Positions 43,320 through 52,074 of a stretch of DNA of 64,000 nucleotides are shown here, piece after piece (positions within the stretch are counted from its first letter, which is position 1; each line of letters starts with the position of its first letter). Under the pieces are notes generated by a model. The model saw nothing but the letters and a program-made list of their open reading frames with translations. It did not search any database and was not told the DNA's origin. The translations under genes and the position numbers were made by a program. Origin of the DNA: SIG459 sp045538735. Lineage in GTDB: Bacteria; Bacillota; Clostridia; Oscillospirales; Oscillospiraceae. Where the stretch lies: contig JAZSRY010000071.1 of NCBI GenBank assembly GCA_045538735.1, positions 23,192-87,191 on the forward strand, read 5' to 3'.

Positions 43320-43384
43320 GGGATAGGTATGTCTATCCCCTGTTTTTGCAGTCTTGCGGCCGGTTTCCGCAGGACTTTTTCTTT
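43320..43384 (+). terminator. attenuator hairpins of the pyr leader
   Basis: Hairpin 1 (43320-43326 with 43333-43339) is followed by TGTTTTT. Hairpin 2 (43350-43359 with 43367-43376, one G-T pair) is followed by TTTTTCTTTT and is the stronger terminator. It ends about 25 bases before pyrC, as expected for transcription attenuation. Confidence 0.7.
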
Positions 43385-43406
43385 TATCACAAAAGGGAGA
43401 AAAGCT

Positions 43407-44660
43407 ATGTTTGATTCCAAGGATTTTGCTATCAAGAACATCAAGGTTTATGAAAACGGTGAGATCAGAGAAGCTGCAGCGGTTATCCGCGGCGGCCGTG
43501 TTGAGCTTTCCGAAGAGCTGGGTGATATTTCTCTCCCCGTCCGTGCCTTCAATGACGCTATATTGCTGCCCGGTTTCGCAGATGTGCATGTTCATCTGCG
43601 TGAGCCGGGTTTTTCTTATAAGGAGACCATACGCACCGGCACTGCCGCCGCTGCTGCAGGCGGCTATACCGCGGTTTGCTCCATGCCTAACCTGAATCCC
43701 GTACCCGACTCCGCGGAAAACCTCCGCGCTCAGCTGGACATAATAAATAAGGACGCTCTCATCCACGTTTGCCCCTACGGTGCAATCACTGTGGGACAAA
43801 AGGGCGAGACCCTCGCCGCACTTGAAGAGCTTGCCTCCGACGCAATCGCCTTTTCCGACGACGGCAAGGGCGTGCAGAATGAGGATATGATGCGGGAGGC
43901 AATGCTCCGCGCAAAGGCTCTCGGCAAGATGATCGTTGCCCACTGCGAGGACGAAAGCCTCCTCCGCGGCGGCTGCATCCACGACGGAGAATATGCCCGC
44001 GCCCACTCCATCCCCGGCATCTGCTCCGAAAGCGAGTGGGGACCCATTGCACGAGACCTGAAGCTTGTTGAGGAGACGGACTGCGCTTACCACGTCTGCC
44101 ACATCTCCACCAAAGAGGCCGTCGCGCTTATTCGTGAAGCCAAGGCCAAGGGACTGGATGTAAGCTGCGAGACCGCCCCCCACTATCTTGTCTTCTGCGA
44201 CAGCGAACTGGAAGATTCCGGACGCTTCCGCATGAATCCCCCCATCCGCTCCGCTGAGGATCGGGATGCCCTCATAGAGGGAATTCTGGACGGCACCATA
44301 GATATGATAGCCACCGACCATGCCCCTCACTCCGAGGAGGAAAAATCCCGCGGTCTGCGCGGAAGCCTCAACGGCATAATCGGTTTAGAGAGTGCCTTCC
44401 CCGTAATGTACACCCACTTTGTGAAAACGGGACGGATGAGCCTTGAAAAGCTTATGGATCTTATGGTCTATGCCCCCCGCCGCCGCTTCGGCATAGCCCT
44501 CGGCGTTGGCGACTGCGCCCTTTGGGAACTGGGCGAAAGCTACACTTATGATCCCAAAACCACCCACGCGGGCAAGGGCACAAGCAGCCCCTTTGATGGA
44601 ATGGAGCTTTGGGGACGCCGCATCTTCACCGCCATGAACGGCGAAATACTAACTGAGTAA
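43407..44660 (+). CDS. pyrC: dihydroorotase
   Basis: 417 residues from ATG 43407 (AAAAGGGAGAAAAGC upstream); the longer frame to 43302 reads through the leader. Metal site motif DVHVHLREPGFSYKET, the carboxylated-Lys region, HVCHISTKEAV and the catalytic Asp of ATDHAPHSEEEK mark a class I dihydroorotase. It closes the ring of carbamoyl aspartate to dihydroorotate, third step of UMP synthesis. First gene of the seven-gene operon. Confidence 0.95.
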   Translation: MFDSKDFAIKNIKVYENGEIREAAAVIRGGRVELSEELGDISLPVRAFNDAILLPGFADVHVHLREPGFSYKETIRTGTAAAAAGGYTAVCSMPNLNPVPDSAENLRAQLDIINKDALIHVCPYGAITVGQKGETLAALEELASDAIAFSDDGKGVQNEDMMREAMLRAKALGKMIVAHCEDESLLRGGCIHDGEYARAHSIPGICSESEWGPIARDLKLVEETDCAYHVCHISTKEAVALIREAKAKGLDVSCETAPHYLVFCDSELEDSGRFRMNPPIRSAEDRDALIEGILDGTIDMIATDHAPHSEEEKSRGLRGSLNGIIGLESAFPVMYTHFVKTGRMSLEKLMDLMVYAPRRRFGIALGVGDCALWELGESYTYDPKTTHAGKGTSSPFDGMELWGRRIFTAMNGEILTE

Positions 44661-44697
44661 GAAAAAATATTTACATAGATTTACGGAGGTCAGAAAA

Positions 44698-47600
44698 ATG
44701 CCTAAAAGAACAGACATCAAGAAGATTATGATCATCGGCTCCGGCCCCATCGTTATCGGTCAGGCTGCCGAATTTGACTACGCCGGCACTCAGGCCTGCC
44801 TCGCTCTCAAGGAAGAGGGCTATGAGGTTGTGCTGGTCAACTCCAACCCCGCAACCATCATGACCGACACCACCATTGCCGACAAGGTTTATATGGAGCC
44901 CCTCACCCTTGAATATGTTGCCCGAATCATCCGCTACGAGCGCCCCGACGCCATCATCCCCGGCATCGGCGGCCAGACCGGCCTTAACCTCGCCATGCAG
45001 TTGGAGAAGAAGGGCATTCTCCGCGAGTGCCAGGTTGAGCTTCTGGGCACCAGCAGCGCAAGCATTGAGCGCGCCGAGGACCGCGAGCTTTTCAAGGAGC
45101 TTTGCCAGGAGATCGGCGAGCCTGTCATCCCCTCCGAAATCACCTACTCCATCGAGGAAGCCAAGGCTGCCGCAAACCGCATCGGCTACCCCGTTGTTCT
45201 CCGTCCCGCCTTCACTCTCGGCGGCACCGGAGGCGGCTTTGCCAACAACGATGCAGAACTCGAGGAAATCGGTCTCAACGCCTTCAAACTCTCCCCCGTC
45301 CATCAGGTTCTCATCGAGAAGTCCGTCAAGGGATATAAGGAAATCGAGTTTGAGGTTATGCGCGACGGCAATGACCACGCTATCACCATCTGCGGCATGG
45401 AAAACATCGACCCCGTCGGCGTTCACACCGGCGACAGTATCGTTGTGGCTCCCATCATGACTCTCAACGACCACGACCTGAAGATGCTCAACGATTCCGC
45501 AATCAAGATCATCCGCTCCCTGAAAATTGCAGGCGGCTGCAACGTTCAGTTCGCCCTCAATCCCCACTCCTCCGAATACTTCCTCATCGAGGTCAACCCC
45601 CGCGTTTCCCGTTCCTCCGCTCTGGCCAGCAAGGCCAGCGGCTATCCCATTGCCCGCGTAACCGCCAAGATTGCCGTGGGCATGACTCTTGAGGAGATCC
45701 CCCTTGCCAACACCAACGCAGCCTTTGAGCCCTATCTCGACTATGTCGTAGCCAAGCTGCCCCGCTTCCCCTTCGATAAGTTCACCTCCGCAAGCAACAA
45801 GCTGGGTACCCAGATGAAGGCCACCGGTGAGGTTATGGGCATCGGCTCCACTCTGGAGGAGGCTCTGCTCAAGTCCGTCCGCTCTCTGGAAATCGGCGTT
45901 TGCCACTTCCACATGGCAAAGTTCGACGGCATGAGCACCGAAGCTCTCTACAGCTACATCTCCGAGACCCGCGACGACAATATCTATGCCGTTTGTGAGC
46001 TCTTCCGCCGCGGCGAGAGCGTTGAAAGCCTTTTCAAGGCAAGCGCAATCACCCCCTTCTTCCTTGAGTCCTTCAAGCGCATCGCCCTCTTCGAAAAGGT
46101 TGTTGCCGAAAACGTTGGCAATCTCGATGTTCTCCGCGAGGCCAAGGCTCTGGGCTTCTCCGACAAGTTCATTGCTCAGCTTTGGGGCTACGGTGAAATC
46201 GACCTTTGGAACATCCGCCGCGAAAACGGCATTCTCCCCGTCTTCCGCATGGTTGACACCTGCCACACCAATGCATATATCCCCTATTTCTACTCCAGCT
46301 ACCACGGCAGCAACGCCTCCATCGTCACCGACAAGGAAAAGCGCGTTGTGCTTGGTGCAGGCCCCATCCGTATCGGACAGGGCGTTGAGTTCGACTATTC
46401 CACCGTCCACGCTGTTCAGACTATCCGCGAGTCCGGCTGCGAGGCAATTATCATAAACAACAACCCCGAAACCGTTTCCACCGACTATACCACCGCCGAC
46501 AAGCTCTATTTCGAGCCACTCACTCCCGAGGATGTTATGAACGTTCTCGTCTTCGAGGGCGCATGGGATGTTATTGCATCTCTCGGCGGCCAGACCGCCA
46601 TCAACCTGGCTCAGCCCCTTATGGAGCGCGAGGTCAACATCATCGGCACCAGCGTTGAGGCCATTGCCAACGCCGAGGACCGCGACCGCTTCGAGAAGAT
46701 TCTTCGCGAGCTGAAAATTCCCCAGAGCGCAGGCCGCGCCGTTACCAACATTGAAGACGGTGTCCGCGCCGCCGAAGAGGTTGGCTATCCCGTCCTCGTC
46801 CGTCCCAGCTTTGTTTTGGGCGGCCGCGCAATGGAGCTTGTTGCAAACGAGGATCAGCTCCGCCACTATCTTAAGACCGCAGTTGAGATTGATGCCGATA
46901 AGCCCGTTCTCGTTGACCACTATATCCGCGGCAAAGAGGTTGAGGTTGACGCCATCTGCGACGGACGCAATGTATTTGTGCCCGGCATTATGGAGCTTGT
47001 TGAGCGCACCGGCGTTCACTCCGGCGACTCCATCAGCGTTTATCCTCCCTTCTCCATCTCCGACAAGGTGAAGGGCACCATTCTTGGCTATGCAAAGAAG
47101 CTGGGTCTGGGACTGGGCATCGTCGGTCTTTACAACATCCAGTTCATCGTTGACGAGCACGACAATGTGTTCATCATTGAGGTTAACCCCCGCTCCTCCA
47201 GAACCGTTCCCTTCCTCAGCAAGGCCACCGGCTATTCCCTCGCCGACATCGCAACCAATGTTATTCTCGGCAAGAGCCTCAAGGAGCAGGGCATCTTTGA
47301 CCTCTATCCCGAGGAGAAGAAGCGCTGGTATGTAAAAGTTCCTGTGTTCTCCTTCTCCAAGATTCACGGTCTGGACGCCTACCTCTCTCCCGAGATGAAG
47401 TCCACCGGCGAAGCCATCGGCTATGACGACAAGCTCTACCGCGCCTTCTACAAGGCTCTGCAGGCTTCCGGAATGGTTTTGCAGAACTACGGCACTGTCC
47501 TTGTAACCCTCGCAAACGAGGATAAGGAAGAGGGTCTCCCCCTTGTAAGACGCTTCTATAATCTGGGCTTCAACATTGAGGCGACCGCGGGCACCGCCAC

Positions 47601-47871
47601 CTTCCTCCGTCAGCACGGCATCAAGACCCGCGTTCTGGGCAAAATCAGCGAAGGCTGCGACGATATTCTCAACCACATCCGCGCAGGCTATATCAGCTAC
47701 ATCATCAATACCCGCGCCATTCTCTCCGGCGTTCACAATGACGACGGCACAGCCATCCGCCGCGCAGCCGTTGAAAACGGTGTAACCACCTTCACCTCTC
47801 TGGACACCGTCGGCACTCTGCTGGATGTTCTTGAGGAGACCACCTTCACCGTTTCCACCATCGATACTTGA
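44698..47871 (+). CDS. carB: carbamoyl-phosphate synthase large subunit
   Basis: 1057 residues, full length. Two homologous ATP-grasp halves (about 1-400 and 550-935) begin with MIIGSGPIVIGQAAEFDYAG and VLGAGPIRIGQGVEFDYS; an oligomerisation domain lies between them and a MGS-type allosteric domain at the C-terminus (about 940-1057), where UMP and ornithine act in known enzymes. Makes carbamoyl phosphate from bicarbonate, ammonia and two ATP, with ammonia from CarA. No carA is beside it; the 37 bases to pyrC hold only a ribosome site (ACGGAGG). Confidence 0.97.
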   Translation: MPKRTDIKKIMIIGSGPIVIGQAAEFDYAGTQACLALKEEGYEVVLVNSNPATIMTDTTIADKVYMEPLTLEYVARIIRYERPDAIIPGIGGQTGLNLAMQLEKKGILRECQVELLGTSSASIERAEDRELFKELCQEIGEPVIPSEITYSIEEAKAAANRIGYPVVLRPAFTLGGTGGGFANNDAELEEIGLNAFKLSPVHQVLIEKSVKGYKEIEFEVMRDGNDHAITICGMENIDPVGVHTGDSIVVAPIMTLNDHDLKMLNDSAIKIIRSLKIAGGCNVQFALNPHSSEYFLIEVNPRVSRSSALASKASGYPIARVTAKIAVGMTLEEIPLANTNAAFEPYLDYVVAKLPRFPFDKFTSASNKLGTQMKATGEVMGIGSTLEEALLKSVRSLEIGVCHFHMAKFDGMSTEALYSYISETRDDNIYAVCELFRRGESVESLFKASAITPFFLESFKRIALFEKVVAENVGNLDVLREAKALGFSDKFIAQLWGYGEIDLWNIRRENGILPVFRMVDTCHTNAYIPYFYSSYHGSNASIVTDKEKRVVLGAGPIRIGQGVEFDYSTVHAVQTIRESGCEAIIINNNPETVSTDYTTADKLYFEPLTPEDVMNVLVFEGAWDVIASLGGQTAINLAQPLMEREVNIIGTSVEAIANAEDRDRFEKILRELKIPQSAGRAVTNIEDGVRAAEEVGYPVLVRPSFVLGGRAMELVANEDQLRHYLKTAVEIDADKPVLVDHYIRGKEVEVDAICDGRNVFVPGIMELVERTGVHSGDSISVYPPFSISDKVKGTILGYAKKLGLGLGIVGLYNIQFIVDEHDNVFIIEVNPRSSRTVPFLSKATGYSLADIATNVILGKSLKEQGIFDLYPEEKKRWYVKVPVFSFSKIHGLDAYLSPEMKSTGEAIGYDDKLYRAFYKALQASGMVLQNYGTVLVTLANEDKEEGLPLVRRFYNLGFNIEATAGTATFLRQHGIKTRVLGKISEGCDDILNHIRAGYISYIINTRAILSGVHNDDGTAIRRAAVENGVTTFTSLDTVGTLLDVLEETTFTVSTIDT

Positions 47872-47882
47872 GGTAAAGAGAA

Positions 47883-48614
47883 ATGAAACAGGGAATTTAC
47901 ACAATAACCGAAAACACCCGTCTGGCCGAGGGCATCTACCGCATGGTGCTCTCCGGCGACAGCTCCGGGTGCACAGCTCCCGGCCAGTTCATCAATATTA
48001 AGCTGGATGGCTTTTATCTTCGCCGCCCCATCTCCGTATGCGACTGGGATGATAGCAGCATCACCATTATCTACAAGGTGCTGGGACGGGGCACCGAGAT
48101 GATGACCTCCCTCCCCCTCGGCACCGAGCTGGATGTGCTCACCGGTCTGGGCAACGGCTATAACCTGAGCAAAAGCGGAGATAAGCCCCTGCTCATAGGC
48201 GGCGGCGTGGGCATTCCCCCTCTTTATAACGCCTGCAGACAGCTTGTCGCCCAGGGTAAAAAGCCCACCGTTATTCTGGGCTTCAACAGCTCCGCAGATA
48301 TGTTCTATGTAGACGAATTTTCCGCTCTGGGCGCAGAGGTTCTGATAAGTTCCGCCGACGGCAGCGTTGGCGTGAAGGGCTTCGTAACAGATGTTATGAA
48401 GGATTTGGATTACAGCTACTTCTACACCTGCGGCCCCACCGCCATGCTCAAGGCCATCGATGCCATTGCAAAGACCAGCGGCGAGCTGAGCTTTGAAGAG
48501 CGTATGGGCTGCGGCTTCGGCGCCTGCATGGGCTGCAGCTGCAAAACCAAGTACGGCAACAAGCGCATCTGCAAGGACGGTCCCGTCCTCGTCAGGGAGG
48601 AAATCATATGGTAA
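47883..48614 (+). CDS. pyrK: dihydroorotate dehydrogenase electron-transfer subunit
   Basis: 243 residues. Flavin-binding barrel with RRPISVCDWD, NAD-binding GGGVGIPPLYNAC, and the [2Fe-2S] site near the end, CGFGACMGCSC then ICKDGPV. With PyrD it forms the NAD-linked class 1B dihydroorotate dehydrogenase complex (PyrD2K2). Overlaps pyrD by 7 bases. Confidence 0.95.
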   Translation: MKQGIYTITENTRLAEGIYRMVLSGDSSGCTAPGQFINIKLDGFYLRRPISVCDWDDSSITIIYKVLGRGTEMMTSLPLGTELDVLTGLGNGYNLSKSGDKPLLIGGGVGIPPLYNACRQLVAQGKKPTVILGFNSSADMFYVDEFSALGAEVLISSADGSVGVKGFVTDVMKDLDYSYFYTCGPTAMLKAIDAIAKTSGELSFEERMGCGFGACMGCSCKTKYGNKRICKDGPVLVREEIIW

Positions 48615-49519
48615 ATACTAAAGTCACTCTCTCCGGCTGGGAGATAGACAACCCCGTTATCCCCGCCTCCGGCACTTTTGGTTATGGCTACGAGTTTGCC
48701 GAAATTTACGACATAAACTGCCTCGGAAGCTTTTCCATCAAGGGCACCACTCTTGAGCCTCGCTTCGGCAACCCCACCCCCCGCATTGCAGAGTGCCAGC
48801 GCGGTCTCATCAACTCCGTGGGTCTCCAGAATCCCGGTGTTGAAGCTGTTATCGCTCATGAGCTGCCCGAGCTTAAAAAGGTTTTCAATAAGAAAGTCGT
48901 CGCCAATGTCAGCGGCTTTTCCATTGATGAATACGCAAAAACCTGCGCCCTTCTTGACAAGGAGGAGCAGGTGGCCATTCTGGAGGTTAACATCTCCTGC
49001 CCCAACGTCCATAACGGAGGCATGGCCTTCGGTACCGATCCCCGCGCTGCTGCAGAGGTTACCGCAGCGGTTAAGGCCGTCACCACCAAGCCCGTTTATC
49101 TGAAACTGAGCCCCAATGTCACCGACATCGTGGCCATCGCAAAAGCCTGCGAAGATGCAGGCGCAGACGGCATCAGCATGATAAACACCCTTTTGGGTAT
49201 GCGCATTGACCTTAATAGCCGCAAGTGCGTGGTTGCCAATAAGATGGGCGGCTTCTCCGGTCCCGCCATCTTCCCCGTGGCTTTGAGAATGGTATATCAG
49301 GTCTATGAGGCCGTAAAAGTTCCCATCATCGGCATGGGCGGCATCTCCACTGCCGAAGATGTTATCGAGATGATGCTGGCAGGTGCCACCGCCATTGAAG
49401 TGGGCGCCGCCAATCTGGTTGACCCCTTCGCCTGCAGAGACATCGTCACTTCTCTCCCCGCAGCTATGGAAAAATACGGAATCAAAAATCTCAGTGATAT
49501 AATAGGAGGAGCTCACTAA
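48608..49519 (+). CDS. pyrD: dihydroorotate dehydrogenase, class 1B catalytic subunit
   Basis: 303 residues, a TIM barrel with FMN. ASGTFGYG (orotate/FMN site), the catalytic Cys of NISCPNVHNGG, and GMGGISTAED with AIEVGAANL near the C-terminus. Oxidises dihydroorotate to orotate and sends electrons through PyrK to NAD+. Start overlaps pyrK; ribosome site AGGGAGG lies in the end of pyrK. Stop and next start share one base. Confidence 0.97.
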   Translation: MVNTKVTLSGWEIDNPVIPASGTFGYGYEFAEIYDINCLGSFSIKGTTLEPRFGNPTPRIAECQRGLINSVGLQNPGVEAVIAHELPELKKVFNKKVVANVSGFSIDEYAKTCALLDKEEQVAILEVNISCPNVHNGGMAFGTDPRAAAEVTAAVKAVTTKPVYLKLSPNVTDIVAIAKACEDAGADGISMINTLLGMRIDLNSRKCVVANKMGGFSGPAIFPVALRMVYQVYEAVKVPIIGMGGISTAEDVIEMMLAGATAIEVGAANLVDPFACRDIVTSLPAAMEKYGIKNLSDIIGGAH

Positions 49520-50217
49520 TGGGTAAAGACGTAATCATCGCCTGCGACTTCGCCGGCAAACAGGAAACTCTGGATTTTCTCGCCAAGTTCGGCGAGGAGC
49601 GTCCCTTTGTTAAAATTGGAATGGAGCTTTATTACTCCGCAGGTCCCGATATCGTCCGCGAAATCAAGGCAAGAGGCCACAAGATATTCCTTGACCTGAA
49701 GCTCCATGATATCCCCAACACCGTTAAAAAGGCAATGGCAGTCCTCTCCGGTCTGGATGTCGATATGACTAACCTCCATGCCGCTGGCACCAAGGCCATG
49801 ATGGAAGCCGCTCTCGAAGGTCTCACCCGCCCCGACGGCACTCGCCCTCTTCTCATAGCCGTTACCCAGCTCACCTCCACCTCTCAGGAGCGCATGGAAA
49901 CTGACCTTCTCATCGAAAAGCCTCTGGACGAGGTTGTTATGCACTATGCAAAGTGCGCTGCCGAGGCAGGTCTTGCAGGCGTTGTATGCTCTCCCCTTGA
50001 GGCCGGCAAGGTTCACGAGGTCTGCGGTGCAGATTTCGTTACCGTAACCCCCGGTGTCCGCTTCGCAGACGGCGATGTTGGCGATCAGGTCCGCGTTACC
50101 ACCCCCGCACGCGCAAAGGAGATTGGCTCCGACTACATCGTTGTTGGCAGACCCATCACCGCTGCCGCTGACCCCGTTGCAGCATGGAAGCGCTGCTGCG
50201 CAGAATTCATAGGCTAA
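49519..50217 (+). CDS. pyrF: orotidine 5'-phosphate decarboxylase
   Basis: 232 residues. Catalytic Asp-Lys-Asp array in FLDLKLHDIPNTVKKA, MTNLHAAGTKAM, VVGRPITAAADP at the C-terminal phosphate site. Removes CO2 from OMP to give UMP, the last step of the pathway. The ATG overlaps the pyrD stop by one base (TAATG), with AGGAGG upstream. Confidence 0.97.
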   Translation: MGKDVIIACDFAGKQETLDFLAKFGEERPFVKIGMELYYSAGPDIVREIKARGHKIFLDLKLHDIPNTVKKAMAVLSGLDVDMTNLHAAGTKAMMEAALEGLTRPDGTRPLLIAVTQLTSTSQERMETDLLIEKPLDEVVMHYAKCAAEAGLAGVVCSPLEAGKVHEVCGADFVTVTPGVRFADGDVGDQVRVTTPARAKEIGSDYIVVGRPITAAADPVAAWKRCCAEFIG

Positions 50218-50246
50218 ATAAAAATACAGATAACGAGGTATATACT

Positions 50247-50879
50247 ATGAAAACCAAAATTGCAAAGGACCTTCTCAAAATCAAGGCTGTTTTTCTCCGT
50301 CCCGACGAGCCCTTCACCTGGGCCAGCGGCATCAAGAGCCCCATTTACTGCGATAACCGCCTGACCCTCTCCGATCACGAGGTCAGACTTGATGTTGAAT
50401 CCGGCATCGCCCAGATCATCCGCGAAAACTACCCCGAAGCTGAAGTGCTTATGGGCACCTCCACCGCAGGCATTGCCCACGCCGCTATCACCGCCCATCT
50501 TATGGGTCTGCCCATGGGCTATGTCCGCGGCAGCGCCAAGGACCACGGCCGCAACAACCGCATCGAAGGCAAGCTCCTCCCCGGTCAGAAGGTAGTTGTT
50601 GTTGAGGACCTTATCTCCACCGGCGGCAGCTGCATTGACGTTGTTGATGCCCTCCGTGAAGCAGGCGCAGAAGTCCTCGGCATCGCCAGCATCTTCACCT
50701 ACGGCATGGCAAAGAGCGTTGAGCGTCTTTCCGCCGCAAATGTAAAGAACGTCAGCCTCACTGACTTCGACACTATCGTTGAAGTTGCAGCAGCTGACGG
50801 CTACATTGCCGATGCTGACAAGGCCCGCCTCATCGCTTTCCGCAACAATCCCTCCGACGAGAGCTGGATTGGCAAATAA
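50247..50879 (+). CDS. pyrE: orotate phosphoribosyltransferase
   Basis: 210 residues from ATG 50247, AACGAGG upstream; an in-frame extension to 50184 overlaps pyrF and is rejected. FTWASGIKSPIYCDNR at the start and the PRPP-binding VVVVEDLISTGGSCIDV. Attaches ribose phosphate to orotate to make OMP. Placed after pyrF although it acts before it. Confidence 0.96.
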   Translation: MKTKIAKDLLKIKAVFLRPDEPFTWASGIKSPIYCDNRLTLSDHEVRLDVESGIAQIIRENYPEAEVLMGTSTAGIAHAAITAHLMGLPMGYVRGSAKDHGRNNRIEGKLLPGQKVVVVEDLISTGGSCIDVVDALREAGAEVLGIASIFTYGMAKSVERLSAANVKNVSLTDFDTIVEVAAADGYIADADKARLIAFRNNPSDESWIGK

Positions 50880-50895
50880 TCAAGGAGTCTTTGAA

Positions 50896-51984
50896 ATGAA
50901 AAAAGACCTTATAGATATTCTCGACCTCTCCACCGGGGAAATTGACGAGCTTATCGCCACCGCCGAGGATATAATCGCAAATCCCGATGCATACGCAGAG
51001 AAGTGCGCCCGCAAAAAGCTGGCAACCCTTTTCTATGAGCCCTCTACCCGCACCAGACTCAGCTTTGAGTCTGCTATGTATGAGCTGGGCGGACATGTAA
51101 TCGGCTTTTCCGATGCCACCAACTCCTCCGTTTCCAAGGGTGAGAGCGTTGCCGACACCGCCAAAACCGTCAACTGCTTCGCAGATATAATTGCCATGCG
51201 CCATCCCAAGGAAGGCGCACCCTATGTTGCCAGCCTCAACTGCTCCATTCCCGTTATCAACGCGGGCGATGGCGGCCACAATCACCCCACCCAGACTCTC
51301 ACCGACCTGCTTACCATCCACCGTGAGATGGGCAGATTTGAAGGCCTCACCGTGGGCTGCTGCGGCGACCTTAAGTTCGGACGCACCGTCCACTCCCTGC
51401 TGGGCGCCATGAGCCGCTATAAAGGAGTTCGCTTTATCCTCATCTCTCCCGAAGAGCTTCGCATCCCCGAGCATGTCCGCACCGACATTCTGGATAAGCA
51501 GGGCATCAGCTATGAGGAAGTCCGCTCTCTGGAAGAGGCTATGCCCAAGCTGGATATTCTCTATATGACCAGAGTTCAGCGCGAGCGCTTTGCCAGCGAG
51601 GAGGAGTATCTCCGCCTTAAGGACAGCTACATCCTCACCCCCGAAAAGCTTCTCACCGCCAAAGCTGATATGCGCATTCTCCATCCCCTGCCCCGCGTAA
51701 ACGAAATCAGCGTGGGCGTGGATGCCGATGAGCGCGCTGCATACTTCCGTCAGGTTCATAACGGAAAGTATATCCGTATGGCTCTCATCCTGAAGCTGCT
51801 TGAAAACAACGCAAAGGGCGCAAAGAAGTCCACTCTTCCCCCCGAAGAAACTCTCCGCCGCGACCTTAAATGCAGCCACGGCCGCTGCATAACCGGCATT
51901 GAGCAGGAGCTTCCCCATATTTTCCGCCTTACCGACAGCGAAAGCGGTACCTACCGCTGCATCTACTGCGATACCAAAGCATAA
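50896..51984 (+). CDS. pyrB: aspartate carbamoyltransferase with PyrI-like zinc tail
   Basis: 362 residues from ATG 50896 (AAGGAGTCTTTG upstream). The catalytic part (about 1-305) is normal: FYEPSTRTRLSFE (carbamoyl phosphate), SVSKGES, GHNHPTQTLTDL, and HPLPRVNEI. The last ~40 residues add four cysteines, 326, 331, 355 and 358, spaced C-x4-C-x23-C-x2-C, identical to the zinc site of E. coli PyrI. The amino-terminal nucleotide-binding domain of PyrI is absent. It makes carbamoyl aspartate. Last gene of the operon. Confidence 0.95.
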   Translation: MKKDLIDILDLSTGEIDELIATAEDIIANPDAYAEKCARKKLATLFYEPSTRTRLSFESAMYELGGHVIGFSDATNSSVSKGESVADTAKTVNCFADIIAMRHPKEGAPYVASLNCSIPVINAGDGGHNHPTQTLTDLLTIHREMGRFEGLTVGCCGDLKFGRTVHSLLGAMSRYKGVRFILISPEELRIPEHVRTDILDKQGISYEEVRSLEEAMPKLDILYMTRVQRERFASEEEYLRLKDSYILTPEKLLTAKADMRILHPLPRVNEISVGVDADERAAYFRQVHNGKYIRMALILKLLENNAKGAKKSTLPPEETLRRDLKCSHGRCITGIEQELPHIFRLTDSESGTYRCIYCDTKA

Positions 51985-51995
51985 AAATTGCTGAC

Positions 51996-52034
51996 AAAAG
52001 CCGCAACATTCATCTGAATGTTGCGGCTTTTTTT
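51996..52034 (+). terminator. terminator of the pyrimidine operon
   Basis: 17-bp stem, 51996-52012 with 52015-52031 (the actual loop is probably four bases), followed by a T run. Twelve bases after the pyrB stop. Confidence 0.9.
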
Positions 52035-52038
52035 ACAG

Positions 52039-52067
52039 TTGTTTTCTACTTTAAATGGGTGTAAAAT
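52039..52067 (+). promoter_or_regulatory. promoter of the MATE gene
   Basis: TTGTTT (52039-52044), 17-base spacer, TAAAAT (52062-52067). The likely start of transcription is near 52074, at the first base of the proposed ATG (52075). Confidence 0.5.
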
Positions 52068-52074
52068 ACCTTTT

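Noticed and set aside
44671..47904. 1077-residue open frame antisense to carB
   Set aside because: It mirrors carB over its full length; strong C/G third-position bias removes stops from this antisense frame. The carB protein has clear motifs throughout and the antisense product has none.
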